The notes: generated from the sequence alone by a model not told the origin. Counted from the stretch's first letter, positions 1-11,397 are shown. The stretch is DNA of 64,000 nucleotides from Halalkalicoccus paucihalophilus (GCF_001593955.1 NZ_LTAZ01000016.1:1-64000); one strand, 5' to 3'. Translations and numbers: made by a program.

Positions 1-2
1 AC

Positions 3-233
3 CAAGCAATTCATGAGGCAGATGCCGAGGAGTTCTTCGAAGCAGTTGAGGAATTCAAATTCGCCCTTTATGATGAGTGCGACGTCCGTCGAGCCGCACT
101 TTACTTGGACGTGGAGTGGCTGCGTGAGTGCCTGTTCGGCGACCTCACGACCGAGGAGTTCGTGAACCGAATTCTCATGATCCTTGGTGCTGTCGAAGAC
201 GACGCCGGACCAGAAGGTAATGATACTGACTAG
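3..233 (+). CDS. C-terminal part of an unrecognised acidic protein
   Basis: An open frame enters from the left edge and stops at TAG 231-233, giving the last 76 residues of a protein. It is rich in Asp and Glu, as usual for haloarchaeal cytoplasmic proteins, and looks helical. I see no catalytic motif and do not recognise the family. The start lies outside the window. Confidence 0.6.
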   Translation, partial: QAIHEADAEEFFEAVEEFKFALYDECDVRRAALYLDVEWLRECLFGDLTTEEFVNRILMILGAVEDDAGPEGNDTD

Positions 234-347
234 GCAAAAGTAGGCCCGCTTTTCGGTCCGAGCAAGTAACGATCCCAAAAAACTCCGCTGGTATTTCCCG
301 TAGACCGACCCCCATATAGCGTCGTAGACAACGCAGGGGTGGTAGCT

Positions 348-476
348 ATGCACAGTGTCGTTGTCGTCGCTGTACGGACAATGACTCCCACTAATCGAGC
401 GCTTGGCATCGAATTCGGTGAGCTACGCGATGAGTTCGAACAACGGCCCTGTCCAATTACAAACGCTGACCTTTAG
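348..476 (+). CDS. possible 42-aa small protein
   Basis: A short ATG-to-TAG frame in the gap before the hydrolase gene. The second half has an acidic, helix-like composition (motif GELRDEFEQRP) that resembles real haloarchaeal coding sequence, but the protein is very short. It may be the N-terminal stump of a truncated gene. No function is proposed. Confidence 0.25.
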   Translation: MHSVVVVAVRTMTPTNRALGIEFGELRDEFEQRPCPITNADL

Positions 477-515
477 ACTAACACGGCGAAGCAACATTCA
501 GCGTGTCAAAAGTGT

Positions 516-1457
516 TCATTGTCCGTTATCGAGTAAATGCCGTTCGAGGAACTCGACCTCCTGCTCAGACACTTCATCAAACAACTCGCTGAACGCTCCG
601 AAGTGATCAGTTTCGATGGTGATGTACCTTACATCCGAGAGGCGAGAAACTGTTGCATCGATGGCATTCTTCGGTGCAATCGTGTCGTCAGCCGCTTCAA
701 TGATTAGCGTCGGGCACTCAATCCTATGGACGCTCTTAATGGGCCGATACAGGCCGAACGTAACGAATGCACGCGCGGCACATCGATTCACTTCTTGGTT
801 GTTCGCGTCTTCACCGGCGACGGATTCGTGGCCCTCCTTGGAACCCGGAGTGGCGAGCGCCGGAAGCTCGTCAGGGTAGTCTCCCCAGATTGGAATATAG
901 TAGGGCTCTCGCCCGGTATACTTTCGACCGATATCTCGCAGTCCCGCCGCTGTCACTCGGAGGCCGTAGATTGGCCCCATTGCACGGATAAAGTGTATGA
1001 GGGTTCGTCGTCCATCGAGAATCGGCGTCCGCCCGACGTAGGCGTCAACGTCCTCGCGAGCAGCGGTGATGAATGCACCGCCACCTCCCAAAGAGAACCC
1101 ATAGACGCCGAGTCGGTCCCCATCGATACCGTCGATGGTGCGCGCGTATTCAATGGCAGACTTCCAGTCGGTGATCTGTCCAAACGGGAGCGCGACGTTC
1201 CGGGGTTCGCCACCGCTCTCGCCGAGTGATCGGTAGTCGAACAACAGAACAGCCAGCCCGTGCTCAGCGAATCGCTCAGCAAACGCTGGAAGTCCCGCCT
1301 GACGCGGTAAACCAAATCCATTGGCCATCACCACTATCGGTGGATCGCGAGTATTCGTGGTCGCTAAATCATCGGGTCGATAGAGGGAGGCTGCACACCG
1401 CGTTCCCTCACTCATGAATTCCACATACTCAGGTTGGATTGTTTCTCTTTGCTCCAT
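516..1457 (-). CDS. alpha/beta hydrolase (dienelactone hydrolase/peptidase S9-like)
   Basis: A cytoplasmic alpha/beta-hydrolase of about 313 residues. The nucleophile elbow GFSLGG places the catalytic Ser near residue 122. An Asp in EAADD and a His in TDHFG near the C-terminus complete a plausible triad, and the oxyanion-side segment MANGFGL follows strand 3. I prefer the internal ATG (MEQRET) over an upstream one 11 codons earlier because the added residues are hydrophobic and off-family. The substrate cannot be read from sequence; relatives hydrolyse esters or lactones. It is monocistronic and followed by intergenic DNA. Confidence 0.88.
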   Translation of the reverse strand: MEQRETIQPEYVEFMSEGTRCAASLYRPDDLATTNTRDPPIVVMANGFGLPRQAGLPAFAERFAEHGLAVLLFDYRSLGESGGEPRNVALPFGQITDWKSAIEYARTIDGIDGDRLGVYGFSLGGGGAFITAAREDVDAYVGRTPILDGRRTLIHFIRAMGPIYGLRVTAAGLRDIGRKYTGREPYYIPIWGDYPDELPALATPGSKEGHESVAGEDANNQEVNRCAARAFVTFGLYRPIKSVHRIECPTLIIEAADDTIAPKNAIDATVSRLSDVRYITIETDHFGAFSELFDEVSEQEVEFLERHLLDNGQ

Positions 1458-1772
1458 AGCGTTCTCTCGGTATAGGATGTCAAACAGCATAACAGATAGT
1501 ATAATATTAAATTCGGGTATAATATGATACGTTCCAAATAGATGGACTACGCTTGGATCTGGTTGTTTCTGTTCACGTGTCCTTTGCCGGTCGAAAACTT
1601 ATTACAGATACTACAGATCATGGCAGGGATGACACTGTGTTGGTAACCACATATTCGACGCGTTTGAATCTCCCTTACGAAATCGACCACGGGTATCAAG
1701 CCGTGTTAGATGATGTTTTGACCGATAATCAACCTGATCAAGATATTGGATTTCCTCACCATCTAACAAACC

Positions 1773-1919
1773 CTAAACGATATAGAAGGCAGCTGAGTGG
1801 TTATCATAGCCAATATAGACCACCCAGCCTTTGTAGACCGCTCCATCCGTCTCGACAGCCGTCTGATCATTCGGATCGACTGCCACCGACTCCTCACGAG
1901 CAATTTGAGTTAAATCCAT
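1773..1919 (-). CDS. 48-aa acidic small protein
   Basis: A short frame from ATG (1917-1919) to TAG (1773-1775). It has an acidic N-terminal half and a C-terminal half with a regular hydrophobic/aromatic beta pattern (GWVVYIGYDN). This looks more like a true small haloarchaeal protein than the longer, Pro/Ser/Arg-rich frame on the opposite strand. It lies just downstream of the membrane-protein gene on the same strand. Function unknown. Confidence 0.45.
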   Translation of the reverse strand: MDLTQIAREESVAVDPNDQTAVETDGAVYKGWVVYIGYDNHSAAFYIV

Positions 1920-1974
1920 TAATGGTGACTAAATTACTGTTGAAGAGATCAGCGATGATAGTACGCTTGATCCA

Positions 1975-2394
1975 TCAAGAATCCCCATTTGCGTAAAGAT
2001 ACAGCACGGAGACAAGTAGTATGAGTTCTGCTACTTTCGCCCCAACAGCATTCCAGTTAAGGGAACCCATCATATAAAACGCCGAGAGGAAGCCCCCAAA
2101 TCCGCCGTAAAAGAAGAACGCGAGAAATGTAACGAGGGCGTATCCGGCGGCAGCGAGGTAGAGTTCCCGCCGCCAGTATCGGCTGAAGTATAGGGCGACG
2201 CCGCCAAGGAAGCCGATTCCGTTCAATATGAAAAGGATCCCTAGTGTCTGACTGAATCCTATTACGCTCGGTCCGAGAATCAGGTGGATCACTCCAGTGA
2301 TTACAGCTGCAATGACGGCAATGTATCCGACCGGATGGGAAGGGAGACTGAAAAGCGATTCCTGCTCTCTTGTGACAGCTGATCCGGCGACCAT
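1975..2394 (-). CDS. four-helix haloarchaeal membrane protein
   Basis: About 139 residues with four predicted membrane segments: VGYIAVIAAVITGVIHLILG, the LGILFILNGIGFLGG segment, a YALVTFLAFFFYGGFGG segment and a C-terminal VAELILLVSVLYLY helix. The TGVIHL signature in helix 1 is common in small haloarchaeal membrane proteins of unknown function. I chose MVAGSA as start because an upstream alternative adds only nine charged residues. No transport or enzyme motif is visible. Confidence 0.75.
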   Translation of the reverse strand: MVAGSAVTREQESLFSLPSHPVGYIAVIAAVITGVIHLILGPSVIGFSQTLGILFILNGIGFLGGVALYFSRYWRRELYLAAAGYALVTFLAFFFYGGFGGFLSAFYMMGSLNWNAVGAKVAELILLVSVLYLYANGDS

Positions 2395-2675
2395 ACCCAG
2401 ATATACGTGTGACCTTGTCAAAAAAGAAGGGGAAAATCCTAAAAAATGAAACTAACGGGCAGATTTATGTGTTAATATTCTTCATGCAATGAATATGATC
2501 TGATGCTGTGAATCGATTTGTTGCACAACGATTCTACTGCAACGGAAATCCCGACTCGCAGCTGCACGGAATAGGTAATCTGTCTCAATAGATCCGCGGA
2601 CAATTCAGCGTCATACCGATCAGAGAATTCATGACGACACTGTACGCGGTCTCGAAAACGGATAGTGGACTCGAG

Positions 2676-3044
2676 CTACGAGAATTCGTCCTGCTGTACA
2701 CGGAGTGTCCATTTGCGAAGACATGAGTCCTCAAACGAACGTATGAGATCATGCCGAGGGTCATACTCGATGACACCAACGTCGTCGAGCACTGGGAGAT
2801 GCCACTGGTAGAGATCCGCGGCAACATCCTGATACCGCTCGCGAGTGAGCGCCTGATCCGTGAGTGCTGCTTCAAGCGTCGCGACATCCTCAATTAGTGG
2901 CTCGAATTCGACGGTCGGATCGTCGGCATCGAGGAGTGAGTAGAGCGTAAATCGCCTCCGTTGGTTAGCTAAAAGTTCTAAGACGGTATCCAGTGACAGC
3001 GACGAGAGGACCGCAGAGTTCTGTGGTGGGAGCGACGATGTCAT
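2676..3044 (-). CDS. DUF7344-type winged-helix regulator
   Basis: A 122-residue protein whose start (LSLDTVLELLANQRRRFTLY) is the signature of the haloarchaeal HTH family annotated as DUF7344. It continues with a long acidic helix and the recognition part (YQWHLPVLDDVGVIEYD). Such proteins are presumed DNA-binding regulators. It is monocistronic, pointing away from the next small regulator at 3333. A longer antisense or overlapping frame at 2585-2893 is discarded because it lacks family features. Target genes are unknown. Confidence 0.82.
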   Translation of the reverse strand: MTSSLPPQNSAVLSSLSLDTVLELLANQRRRFTLYSLLDADDPTVEFEPLIEDVATLEAALTDQALTRERYQDVAADLYQWHLPVLDDVGVIEYDPRHDLIRSFEDSCLRKWTLRVQQDEFS

Positions 3045-3332
3045 GTACCGTTAGCGAGTCTACTATAACTGGAAGGTATAACGCTGTTGTTTCGATTCCC
3101 TAAACTGGACATCAATGCCAACGGCGAAAAGCAGAGGCGATCTCGGAGGTGCTTCCCCTCCTCATATAGAACGTCGCTGTCGATGGTACACAAATTGCGG
3201 TCCACCATACTTCTGCTTGTAATTGAGTACCTGACTACGTACACGATTAAAGGGGAAATATTAATTATATCGCCGTCCCTTATCTGCAGTAACTGACTAG
3301 AAGCGAACTACACCGGCTCTAAGTAGATCAGT

Positions 3333-3614
3333 ATGCAAAAGCCGACAACCGATGAAGAACTTCAGGCTGCGCTGACAGACGATCGCTATCGGATCCTCGA
3401 AGTCCTTGCTGAACACGACGAACTGCGCTCAAGTGAAATCCGAGACCATGCCGAGATCCCAGACGGAAGTAAGCACTATCAACTCTCGATTCTTGACTCG
3501 TGGGATTTCATCACGCCTGTCGGAACCCAGTACGTTGGCGAACATGAGACCGGGATTCCAGCGACACTCTACACGCTGACTGATGAAGGGCACGCAGTTG
3601 TTGAAGAGTACTGA
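3333..3614 (+). CDS. winged-helix transcriptional regulator
   Basis: A 93-residue protein. The LTDDRYRILEVLAEHDELRS helix leads into a second helix and a recognition helix around GSKHYQLSIL. A beta-wing follows, ending with the TDEGHAVVEEY motif seen in MarR/ArsR-like archaeal regulators. No ligand domain is present, so it is a minimal DNA-binding protein. The gene stands alone with an AT-rich upstream region (TATTAATTATAT near 3260). Target unknown. Confidence 0.78.
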   Translation: MQKPTTDEELQAALTDDRYRILEVLAEHDELRSSEIRDHAEIPDGSKHYQLSILDSWDFITPVGTQYVGEHETGIPATLYTLTDEGHAVVEEY

Positions 3615-3900
3615 GCGTATAGACGCCGACAAGGCAAACCGACACCTGTGAGGAACTGACCACGAGAATTTGCTGGGTTGAGTGGCTCAGAATCGTCGTT
3701 ATAACCACCGTACTGAAAAAGGACACTACAGTGTCTTCCAAACGCTATTGCTTTCTCCGGAGCGTAGCTGACTGCTCTTTTCCCGTAATGTTAGATATTA
3801 TAAGATTCTAAGTGATCATCGCTCAAGAGTATAGTCGAGACGGGGGTAGTACCCAATCCCGTCGAACCAGCCCGTACAACGCCACCCAAATCCCAACGCC

Positions 3901-4167
3901 ATGAATTCCCAACAACCCATTTCCAACCAGTCCGAAGCGACTGTCGAGCCAGTACCACCTAGTTTGGACTCAAGTACCTCAAAGCTCGTGTACGTGTACT
4001 TATCGAGCAGTGAGCCGGCAACGATCGACGAACTCCACGCAGCGCTCGATGTTGAGAAGCTGACGCTGTACCCAGTCCTGAACACCCTCATTGCCGCGGA
4101 TCTCGTCACCCAATCCGAGGGGAGATACAGCTGTCAGAACCACTCGATGATCGAGATGACATCATGA
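3901..4167 (+). CDS. small winged-helix protein
   Basis: An 88-residue protein with a Ser/Pro-rich N-terminus and one winged-helix domain (SKLVYVYLSSSEPATIDEL helices, then LTLYPVLNTLIAADLV as recognition helix). It resembles the TrmB/PadR-like HTH pieces seen in haloarchaea. Its stop overlaps the next start (ATGA at 4164-4167), so the two genes are almost surely co-transcribed and translationally coupled, suggesting a two-protein regulatory unit. Confidence 0.78.
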   Translation: MNSQQPISNQSEATVEPVPPSLDSSTSKLVYVYLSSSEPATIDELHAALDVEKLTLYPVLNTLIAADLVTQSEGRYSCQNHSMIEMTS

Positions 4168-4673
4168 CCGCTACTGTGCCTCGTGCCGTCTTACGGCTGC
4201 GAACACTCGTCCCCAGAGGAATCAGTTCAATCCAATCCGACGTTATCGACCAGCTTCAAGAGTTCAAGACGGAAGGAATAATCGCTGGCCTTGATATCGA
4301 CACGTGGGGATCGTCAATGGGAATGTCCATTTCGAACGATCGCGATTCCACCGGCACACGAAAACTACTCTCCGAGTTCGAACAATGGGAAGAAGCCCAT
4401 AATTGTACCCTTAGTCCCGCTTTTGGGCGCTCCGACACCAACTCGAGTGATGATGGCAACACCGAGGATGGCACCTACACTATATTGCCGCTGCTCTGTC
4501 TAGCGGTCTATAACGATACGACAATCCAGGCGGTCTATCCGCATAGGACTAACGAAGAAGTTCGGACGATCTACGATGGAATTGCCGCACTTGAAGCAAG
4601 AAAATCAACTAAGGAGCAGATAGAAATCACATCAAGTGAGAAGCCAACGGCAATGGGCACATACTCGCATTGA
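4164..4673 (+). CDS. haloarchaeal conserved protein coupled to an HTH gene
   Basis: A 169-residue protein of a haloarchaeal type often seen with HTH genes. The N-terminal half alternates strands and helices. A central cysteine (HNCTLSPAFGR) is followed by an acidic loop, then a C-terminal core with ILPLLCLAVYND and AVYPHRTNEEVRTIYDGI. No enzyme motif is evident. The four-base overlap with the preceding winged-helix gene suggests it serves as partner or effector domain. The C-terminal tail after about residue 145 looks unstructured. Confidence 0.75.
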   Translation: MTATVPRAVLRLRTLVPRGISSIQSDVIDQLQEFKTEGIIAGLDIDTWGSSMGMSISNDRDSTGTRKLLSEFEQWEEAHNCTLSPAFGRSDTNSSDDGNTEDGTYTILPLLCLAVYNDTTIQAVYPHRTNEEVRTIYDGIAALEARKSTKEQIEITSSEKPTAMGTYSH

Positions 4674-4682
4674 TAGCTGTAG

Positions 4683-5495
4683 CTAATGACGGACCTTCCT
4701 CTTCGGTTTCCATCCCAGGTTTTTAATCGATCTACGTGATAGTATTGTTGAGTAGTGCATTTCCTCGACTAATCTTCGGTGACGTGAAGATACCCTACTA
4801 GGATGATCGCGCTCAGCAATCGCGAGATTAGTCGCAGCAGTATAGGGAGTATCCCGGCGGAGAAACTTCGACCAGCGCCAGCACAACGGGTCAAACATCC
4901 ACTCTTCGTGATACAGCATTTCGTAATCGACGGCGACAAGTCGACCATCGAGAACCATCCCTTCCACATCCATTTTGTCTGTAGATAACGGTCGCCAGCC
5001 CCTCTCGCGAAGCCGACGACCTATGTAGCGATCCGCGTGAGATGAATTTCGAACCTCAAGGAGATCATCCGGTAATGCGCCGAGACCATCGCAATGTTCC
5101 ATGAGAAGCCATCCCTGCGACCGGTCGGCATCGACAATCGGGCACAAGAGGTCGTCGTCGCCGCGTCGGACCGCGTCGTTCCATACTCCTAGCTCGGATC
5201 CAAGGAAACACGAGGAGACATCAGAGCGATCCCAGTGGTGTGTCATTTCAGTGGGACCGTCGCTGGCACACTCGGAACAGACCTTGAGTACATACGTCTC
5301 TTTATATCCAGGCTCAACATGCCGCCGGTCTTCATGGATGGATGGAAGCGTATAGACATGGCCTTTCAAAAGTCGTGTCGCGCCAAGTTCAGATCGTAAC
5401 GCTTCTCGCCGGCTTTCATACCCCCACGGTTCATACTCAGTAACCTTTCGTAAGCGGACCCGTCCTTCAGCCGTCAGCGGCGTATCGTGATCCAT
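4683..5495 (-). CDS. protein-kinase-fold-like unrecognised protein
   Basis: About 270 residues from MDHDTP; a longer frame to 5609 would run into the next gene and is not preferred. I do not recognise the family, but the order of motifs is suggestive of a kinase/phosphotransferase fold. There is a hinge-like segment (GWLLMEHCDGLG) near the middle and an aspartate-bearing strand (GRLVAVDYEML) where a DFG-like metal site would be. A paired-cysteine segment (KVCSECASDG) could bind a metal. The Lys/Asp pattern of a catalytic loop is not clear, so this is inference only. Confidence 0.55.
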   Translation of the reverse strand: MDHDTPLTAEGRVRLRKVTEYEPWGYESRREALRSELGATRLLKGHVYTLPSIHEDRRHVEPGYKETYVLKVCSECASDGPTEMTHHWDRSDVSSCFLGSELGVWNDAVRRGDDDLLCPIVDADRSQGWLLMEHCDGLGALPDDLLEVRNSSHADRYIGRRLRERGWRPLSTDKMDVEGMVLDGRLVAVDYEMLYHEEWMFDPLCWRWSKFLRRDTPYTAATNLAIAERDHPSRVSSRHRRLVEEMHYSTILSRRSIKNLGWKPKRKVRH

Positions 5496-5590
5496 TCGCC
5501 CAGGATTACGCTGCCGCTTCTCTAAGCTAGTTCTTCGTAGGGTCCTTGGACAGTCGGAAATTCGATATCTCCTTGCCAAAGAACTGGCTC

Positions 5591-6115
5591 TCACTGGAGA
5601 ACACGCCACCTTGGATCCGTGTCAGGGTGTTTATAGCAAATACCGGGCTCATGCGCTGCACCTTGATCAACGAGATATGCTGGCGATTTATCGAGCCCAT
5701 CCGAATACAGGGCACCAACACCACCCTCTGGAGACAGATCCTCGTCAGCGGTATACTGCTCCATGAATCGCCACATGAGCCGCAAGGTCGTTTCCGAAGA
5801 GGCATACTCGCGTTTCGGCACTTGACCATATTGTGCTCCCTTCTTTCGATCGTCACTCGTGAAAATGTCGAACTTGAACTTGTCTTTAACGCGAGCATCA
5901 TACAGCCGACCGAATTGTGCATTACCAGTCGCTAAGGCGAAGATATCGGGAGTGTAGATAGTTCCATCAACAGTGTACTCCTCCTGGCCACGTTCAAATC
6001 GACGCCAGTAACGAACGGTCTGGAGTGCGCCGTCGTAGATAGCGGTTCCATCGTTGCCGATTTTCACTTCGTAGGCGACAGCCCGCTGATCAAGAATACG
6101 ACTGTTACTGTCCAT
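5591..6115 (-). CDS. possible PD-(D/E)XK nuclease-like protein
   Basis: A 174-residue protein not confidently recognised. Near the N-terminus AVAYEVKIGNDG followed by LQTVRYWRRF resembles the E-x-K strand and the downstream Q-x-x-R-Y helix of PD-(D/E)XK nucleases. The expected upstream Asp could be in RILDQRA. The C-terminal half (TTLRLMWRFMEQY, then a Gly/Asp-rich tail) is unassigned. It is transcribed divergently from the polysaccharide-type genes and in tandem with the kinase-like gene. Confidence 0.5.
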   Translation of the reverse strand: MDSNSRILDQRAVAYEVKIGNDGTAIYDGALQTVRYWRRFERGQEEYTVDGTIYTPDIFALATGNAQFGRLYDARVKDKFKFDIFTSDDRKKGAQYGQVPKREYASSETTLRLMWRFMEQYTADEDLSPEGGVGALYSDGLDKSPAYLVDQGAAHEPGICYKHPDTDPRWRVLQ

Positions 6116-6170
6116 ATCTCTACCGAAGGTCTACATATCGCAAGACGAAAGCGCGTTACAACGAGAACCA

Positions 6171-6338
6171 ATGATTGAGCATGATTTTGACGACCCAGAC
6201 TGGGGCGGTATAGCCTGGTCTGACTGGATCTCACTCAACACGATACGGATCCCCTGCGGAGGTCGTCTACCGTCGGACGAACGGTACACGAGCGAACGCC
6301 CGTCGAACACGGAATCATCAAGAGTATGTGCTCCCTAA
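6171..6338 (+). CDS. possible 55-aa small protein in a gene-poor gap
   Basis: A short ATG-to-TAA frame with an acidic, Trp-rich start (HDFDDPDWGG) in the gap 6116-6519. The second half is Arg/Ser/Pro-rich and does not look like folded protein, so it may be a fragment. Apart from it I see no other feature in this gap. The region GGCGGTATAGCC was examined as a tRNA start but does not fold as one. Confidence 0.25.
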   Translation: MIEHDFDDPDWGGIAWSDWISLNTIRIPCGGRLPSDERYTSERPSNTESSRVCAP

Positions 6339-6519
6339 ACCGATCATAGGTCCCCTTACCGGGACCCTCTCACGGCTTCGGAACTAAGCTCGCAGTTACA
6401 ATGTAGCGCCTCGTCGTAACGACGCTCGCCATTCGACGCGACGCACGAGCAGTGTGGCATAGCGAGTGGTCATAGATGACCAGCGAACGCCGCGGGCGGT
6501 CCTACAGGAGACACTAACA

Positions 6520-7740
6520 ATGCCCACCGTTCTCGTACTCGACAGTCAGGGATATGCAGCCCTCAGTATTGTTCGGTCGCTCGGTCGACACGGCGTCCGC
6601 GTCACCGCAGGGGCGGACAGCGCGTTCGCCCTCGGCCCACAATCGAAATACGCCACGGATAGCTACATCTATCCAGATCCCGAGATCGATTGCTACGACT
6701 TCCTCGATCACTTGACGGAGCACCTGAACGGCAATGATTATTTCGCCGTCATTCCGGCCACTGACAAGACGACGGCGCTCCTCTCGCAACACAAGGCCGA
6801 TCTCGAACGAACCGGAACGATCGTCGCCACCGAGGACTGGGAGACGTTTTCGCTGGCGTACGACAAGACAAACACGTTCGATGTCGCCGAAGGACTCGAC
6901 ATCCCGACGCCCACGACGATCGCTCCGGAGTCGCCGACCGATCTCGATTCGATCCGGAACGACCTCCCGTATCCCGTTGTAGTGAAATCACGGAGCAAGA
7001 GCATCTGGACGGACGAGGGGACCCACGAGTTGAGCCGCGTGGACGACTCCCATTACGCCTCGTCGCCAACCGAACTCGATGCGGTCTACCGCACGATCTA
7101 CGAGTCGAGCCCCACGTTCGAGACGCACCCACCGCTGATTCAGGAGTACATCCCGGGCGAGACGCAGACGACGGTAGCTCTGGCGGATCAGGGCGATATA
7201 CTCGTACACTTCCAGGAACGGCGGTTGCGCACCGATCCGCCGAGCGGCGGGAACTCGACGCTCCTCGAGGGGGTTCGCAACCGTCGTATGCTTGAGTACG
7301 CCAAGACGCTGATCGGGGTCCTCGAGTGGACCGGGCCGGCGCAAGTCGAGTTCATGAAGACCCCCGACGGCGAGTTCCATCTGATCGAGATGAACGGCCG
7401 ATACTGGGGCTCACTCCCGCTCGCGATCAACAGCGGCGTCGACTTCCCGTGGCACCACTACCAGCTTCTCAGGGGCGAACGGCCGAAACCGCCGGCGTCG
7501 TACCAGACGAACGTCGTCCAGCGCCGTCTGTTGTACGGCGATCTCAACTGGCTGTATTACTACCTCGCAAAGGGAGATCTCAGCGCTATCGCGCCGTTCG
7601 TACGATCGTTCGTCGGCCCGAAGCACACCTTCGTCTCGACCGACGATCCCCGACCGACGGTTGTCGCACTCGCCGAGGGGGCCGTACTCGGGACAAAGCA
7701 GTCCGCGAGGGCGGTCCGAACGCGACTCCACGAACGGTGA
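6520..7740 (+). CDS. ATP-grasp carboxylate-amine/thiol ligase
   Basis: About 406 residues from MPTVLVLDSQG; AGGAG lies ten bases upstream, supporting this ATG over one 18 codons earlier. The N-terminal Rossmann-like domain is followed by an ATP-grasp fold: DKTNTF, then PVVVKSRSK (ATP-binding Lys), IQEYIPGE (adenine-hinge Glu), and the metal-binding VEFMKTPDGEFHLIEMNGR with Glu/Asn. Relatives form an amide or ester between a carboxylate and an amine and often occur in polysaccharide or cell-surface clusters. The C-terminus has a short hydrophobic stretch (LNWLYYYLAKGDLSAIAPFV). The acyltransferase downstream supports a surface-glycan role; the substrate is unknown. Confidence 0.88.
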   Translation: MPTVLVLDSQGYAALSIVRSLGRHGVRVTAGADSAFALGPQSKYATDSYIYPDPEIDCYDFLDHLTEHLNGNDYFAVIPATDKTTALLSQHKADLERTGTIVATEDWETFSLAYDKTNTFDVAEGLDIPTPTTIAPESPTDLDSIRNDLPYPVVVKSRSKSIWTDEGTHELSRVDDSHYASSPTELDAVYRTIYESSPTFETHPPLIQEYIPGETQTTVALADQGDILVHFQERRLRTDPPSGGNSTLLEGVRNRRMLEYAKTLIGVLEWTGPAQVEFMKTPDGEFHLIEMNGRYWGSLPLAINSGVDFPWHHYQLLRGERPKPPASYQTNVVQRRLLYGDLNWLYYYLAKGDLSAIAPFVRSFVGPKHTFVSTDDPRPTVVALAEGAVLGTKQSARAVRTRLHER

Positions 7741-7937
7741 CAGGATGTTTTGAGGACGACGTAGTCGCCGCGAATTGAGGCGTTCTGACAGCTTTTGTAC
7801 ACTCTTTCAATCCGCGCAACCACCTCCAGTAGCCTTCGTGGTCGGCATTTAAGTAGAAACCGTGTAGCCGTTTTCACTGGCAAAGCGGCCTTTCGGTATT
7901 GTCCAGCTACGTGGCAATGGTTCGCAGGTGATCGGTT

Positions 7938-8630
7938 GTGGCGCTGAAAACACGGCTTAACAATCGGACGGTCGGTCGTTCTTCCGATATGCTTCGTGAG
8001 ATCGAACGAGCGGTGGTCGAAAATCCCGTGACGAACGCGATCCTGTTCAACGAGTTGACCGGGTCCATCGGTCAGTACTTCGAGGCGGCCCGCTATCGCC
8101 GAGAATACGCTCGGTACAGACGGAAGTACGACGTCGATCCGACGTTCCGGTTCAACGGCCCTGGGATCCTATTGTACGGCGACGGGGACATCAAACTGGG
8201 GGCAGACTCGTATATCGGCCGCTACTCGCGGATTCAGGCCGAGTCCGGACGAACGGTCCGGATCGGCAGGAACACGGCCGTGAGCCACTTCGTGTTCTGC
8301 TATACGCGAAACCGGATCGCCGATCAGGATATGAGCGTTGCGCCGAACACCAACGACGACCTCGCGGTCAACGAGGGTGATACCACGGTAGGGGACGACT
8401 GTTGGATTGGGGCGTTCACGTTCTTGACTGAGGGCGTTTCGGTCGGGGAAAACACCGTCATTGGGGCGAATGCGGTCGTCACCAACGACCTCCCTCCACA
8501 CGCCATCGCCGCTGGCGTCCCGGCGCGCGTACGCCGGTTCAAGTCCTATCTCTCGGACGAGGAGACGGGAACGCTCGCGACCGAGTACGCGGACGCGCTT
8601 TCGGACGACCTCGCTGGCGAGTACCGATGA
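7938..8630 (+). CDS. LbetaH (hexapeptide-repeat) acyltransferase
   Basis: A 230-residue protein with a GTG start (an internal ATG at 7989 is possible). After about 85 helical residues it shows left-handed beta-helix repeats: ILLYGDGDIKLGADSYIG, IQAESGRTVRIGRNTAVS, and TTVGDDCWIGAFTFLTEGVS followed by VGENTVIGANAVVTNDLPP. It ends in the family motif AGVPARVRR. Relatives O- or N-acetylate sugars using acetyl-CoA. It lies 200 bases after the ATP-grasp gene on the same strand, consistent with a glycan-decoration pair. Confidence 0.87.
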   Translation: MALKTRLNNRTVGRSSDMLREIERAVVENPVTNAILFNELTGSIGQYFEAARYRREYARYRRKYDVDPTFRFNGPGILLYGDGDIKLGADSYIGRYSRIQAESGRTVRIGRNTAVSHFVFCYTRNRIADQDMSVAPNTNDDLAVNEGDTTVGDDCWIGAFTFLTEGVSVGENTVIGANAVVTNDLPPHAIAAGVPARVRRFKSYLSDEETGTLATEYADALSDDLAGEYR

Positions 8631-8640
8631 GGCTGAGCTG

Positions 8641-8829
8641 TCAGCCCGTGTCGAACGTCCCTTGAAGTGCCTCGTCCGCCGCTCCCGCCTCATCTCGCAG
8701 GGCCGTCAACGAGGACCGATAGCTTCGGAAGAGGTGGAGAGGGATCGTTCGTGGGATCGTATACACGATCGACGAAAACGTCCGAAGCTGTCGGCGCTGG
8801 TCGATGGTGCAGAACCGAACGACATCCGT
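8641..8829 (-). pseudogene. C-terminal remnant of an unidentified gene
   Basis: A 62-codon frame on the minus strand is closed upstream by a stop at 8830-8832 and ends at TGA 8641-8643, with no start codon in a good context. Its composition (QRRQLRTFSS, then IPRTIPLHLFRSYRSSL, then an acidic tail EAGAADEALQ) is that of a real protein C-terminus. It is probably the stump of another surface-polysaccharide gene, convergent with the acyltransferase. Confidence 0.4.
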
Positions 8830-9144
8830 TCAGGTTTGTCGATGTGCGGACGCACGACCGCGTACACTCCCGATTGCCCTATATCTGGGCATGAGTCAGG
8901 GAGTATAAAAAGGGGAGACTGCGCCTGTAGCCGTGTGCATTCACCCTACTGGCGCCATGGAGATGCCTTTGACATCACTCCAGTCGTAAGTACCTCTAAA
9001 GGCATCAAGAGTCCGATGAGGGCTATTTTACGTGAAATAGGCGCAAAGCCTCGCCCTTCAGGGCGGGGATACGCGCCGTAATTCTCGTAAAGGTGTCCAC
9101 CCATCCACGACATCGGATGAGATAGCGGTCACGTCGCTCGCTGC
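8830..9144. repeat. gene-free stretch with an IS200/IS605-like terminal hairpin
   Basis: No gene is seen. At 9029-9069 the sequence TTTACGTGAAATAGGCGCAA is followed by a hairpin, CCTCGCCC-TTCA-GGGCGGGG. The same block occurs inverted at 49630-49680. This is the type of end found on haloarchaeal IS200/IS605-family elements. The usual GGATGTC that follows the hairpin is missing here, so this is a truncated end. No tnpA or tnpB is nearby. Confidence 0.6.

Positions 9145-11397
<2,253 letters not shown>

Noticed and set aside
1553..1996. 147-codon plus-strand frame in the 1.5-2.0 kb gap
   Set aside because: Pro/Ser/Arg-rich C-terminal half and no domain; a small minus-strand frame in the same place looks more protein-like.
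2513..2530. TTTGTTGCACAACG, resembling one dyad arm
   Set aside because: Only one arm, with a mismatch in the outer GG, and no partner at the proper distance.
6200..6290. Possible tRNA-like sequence around GGCGGTATAGCC
   Set aside because: No cloverleaf with a proper acceptor stem or T-arm (GGTTCRAAT) could be found.
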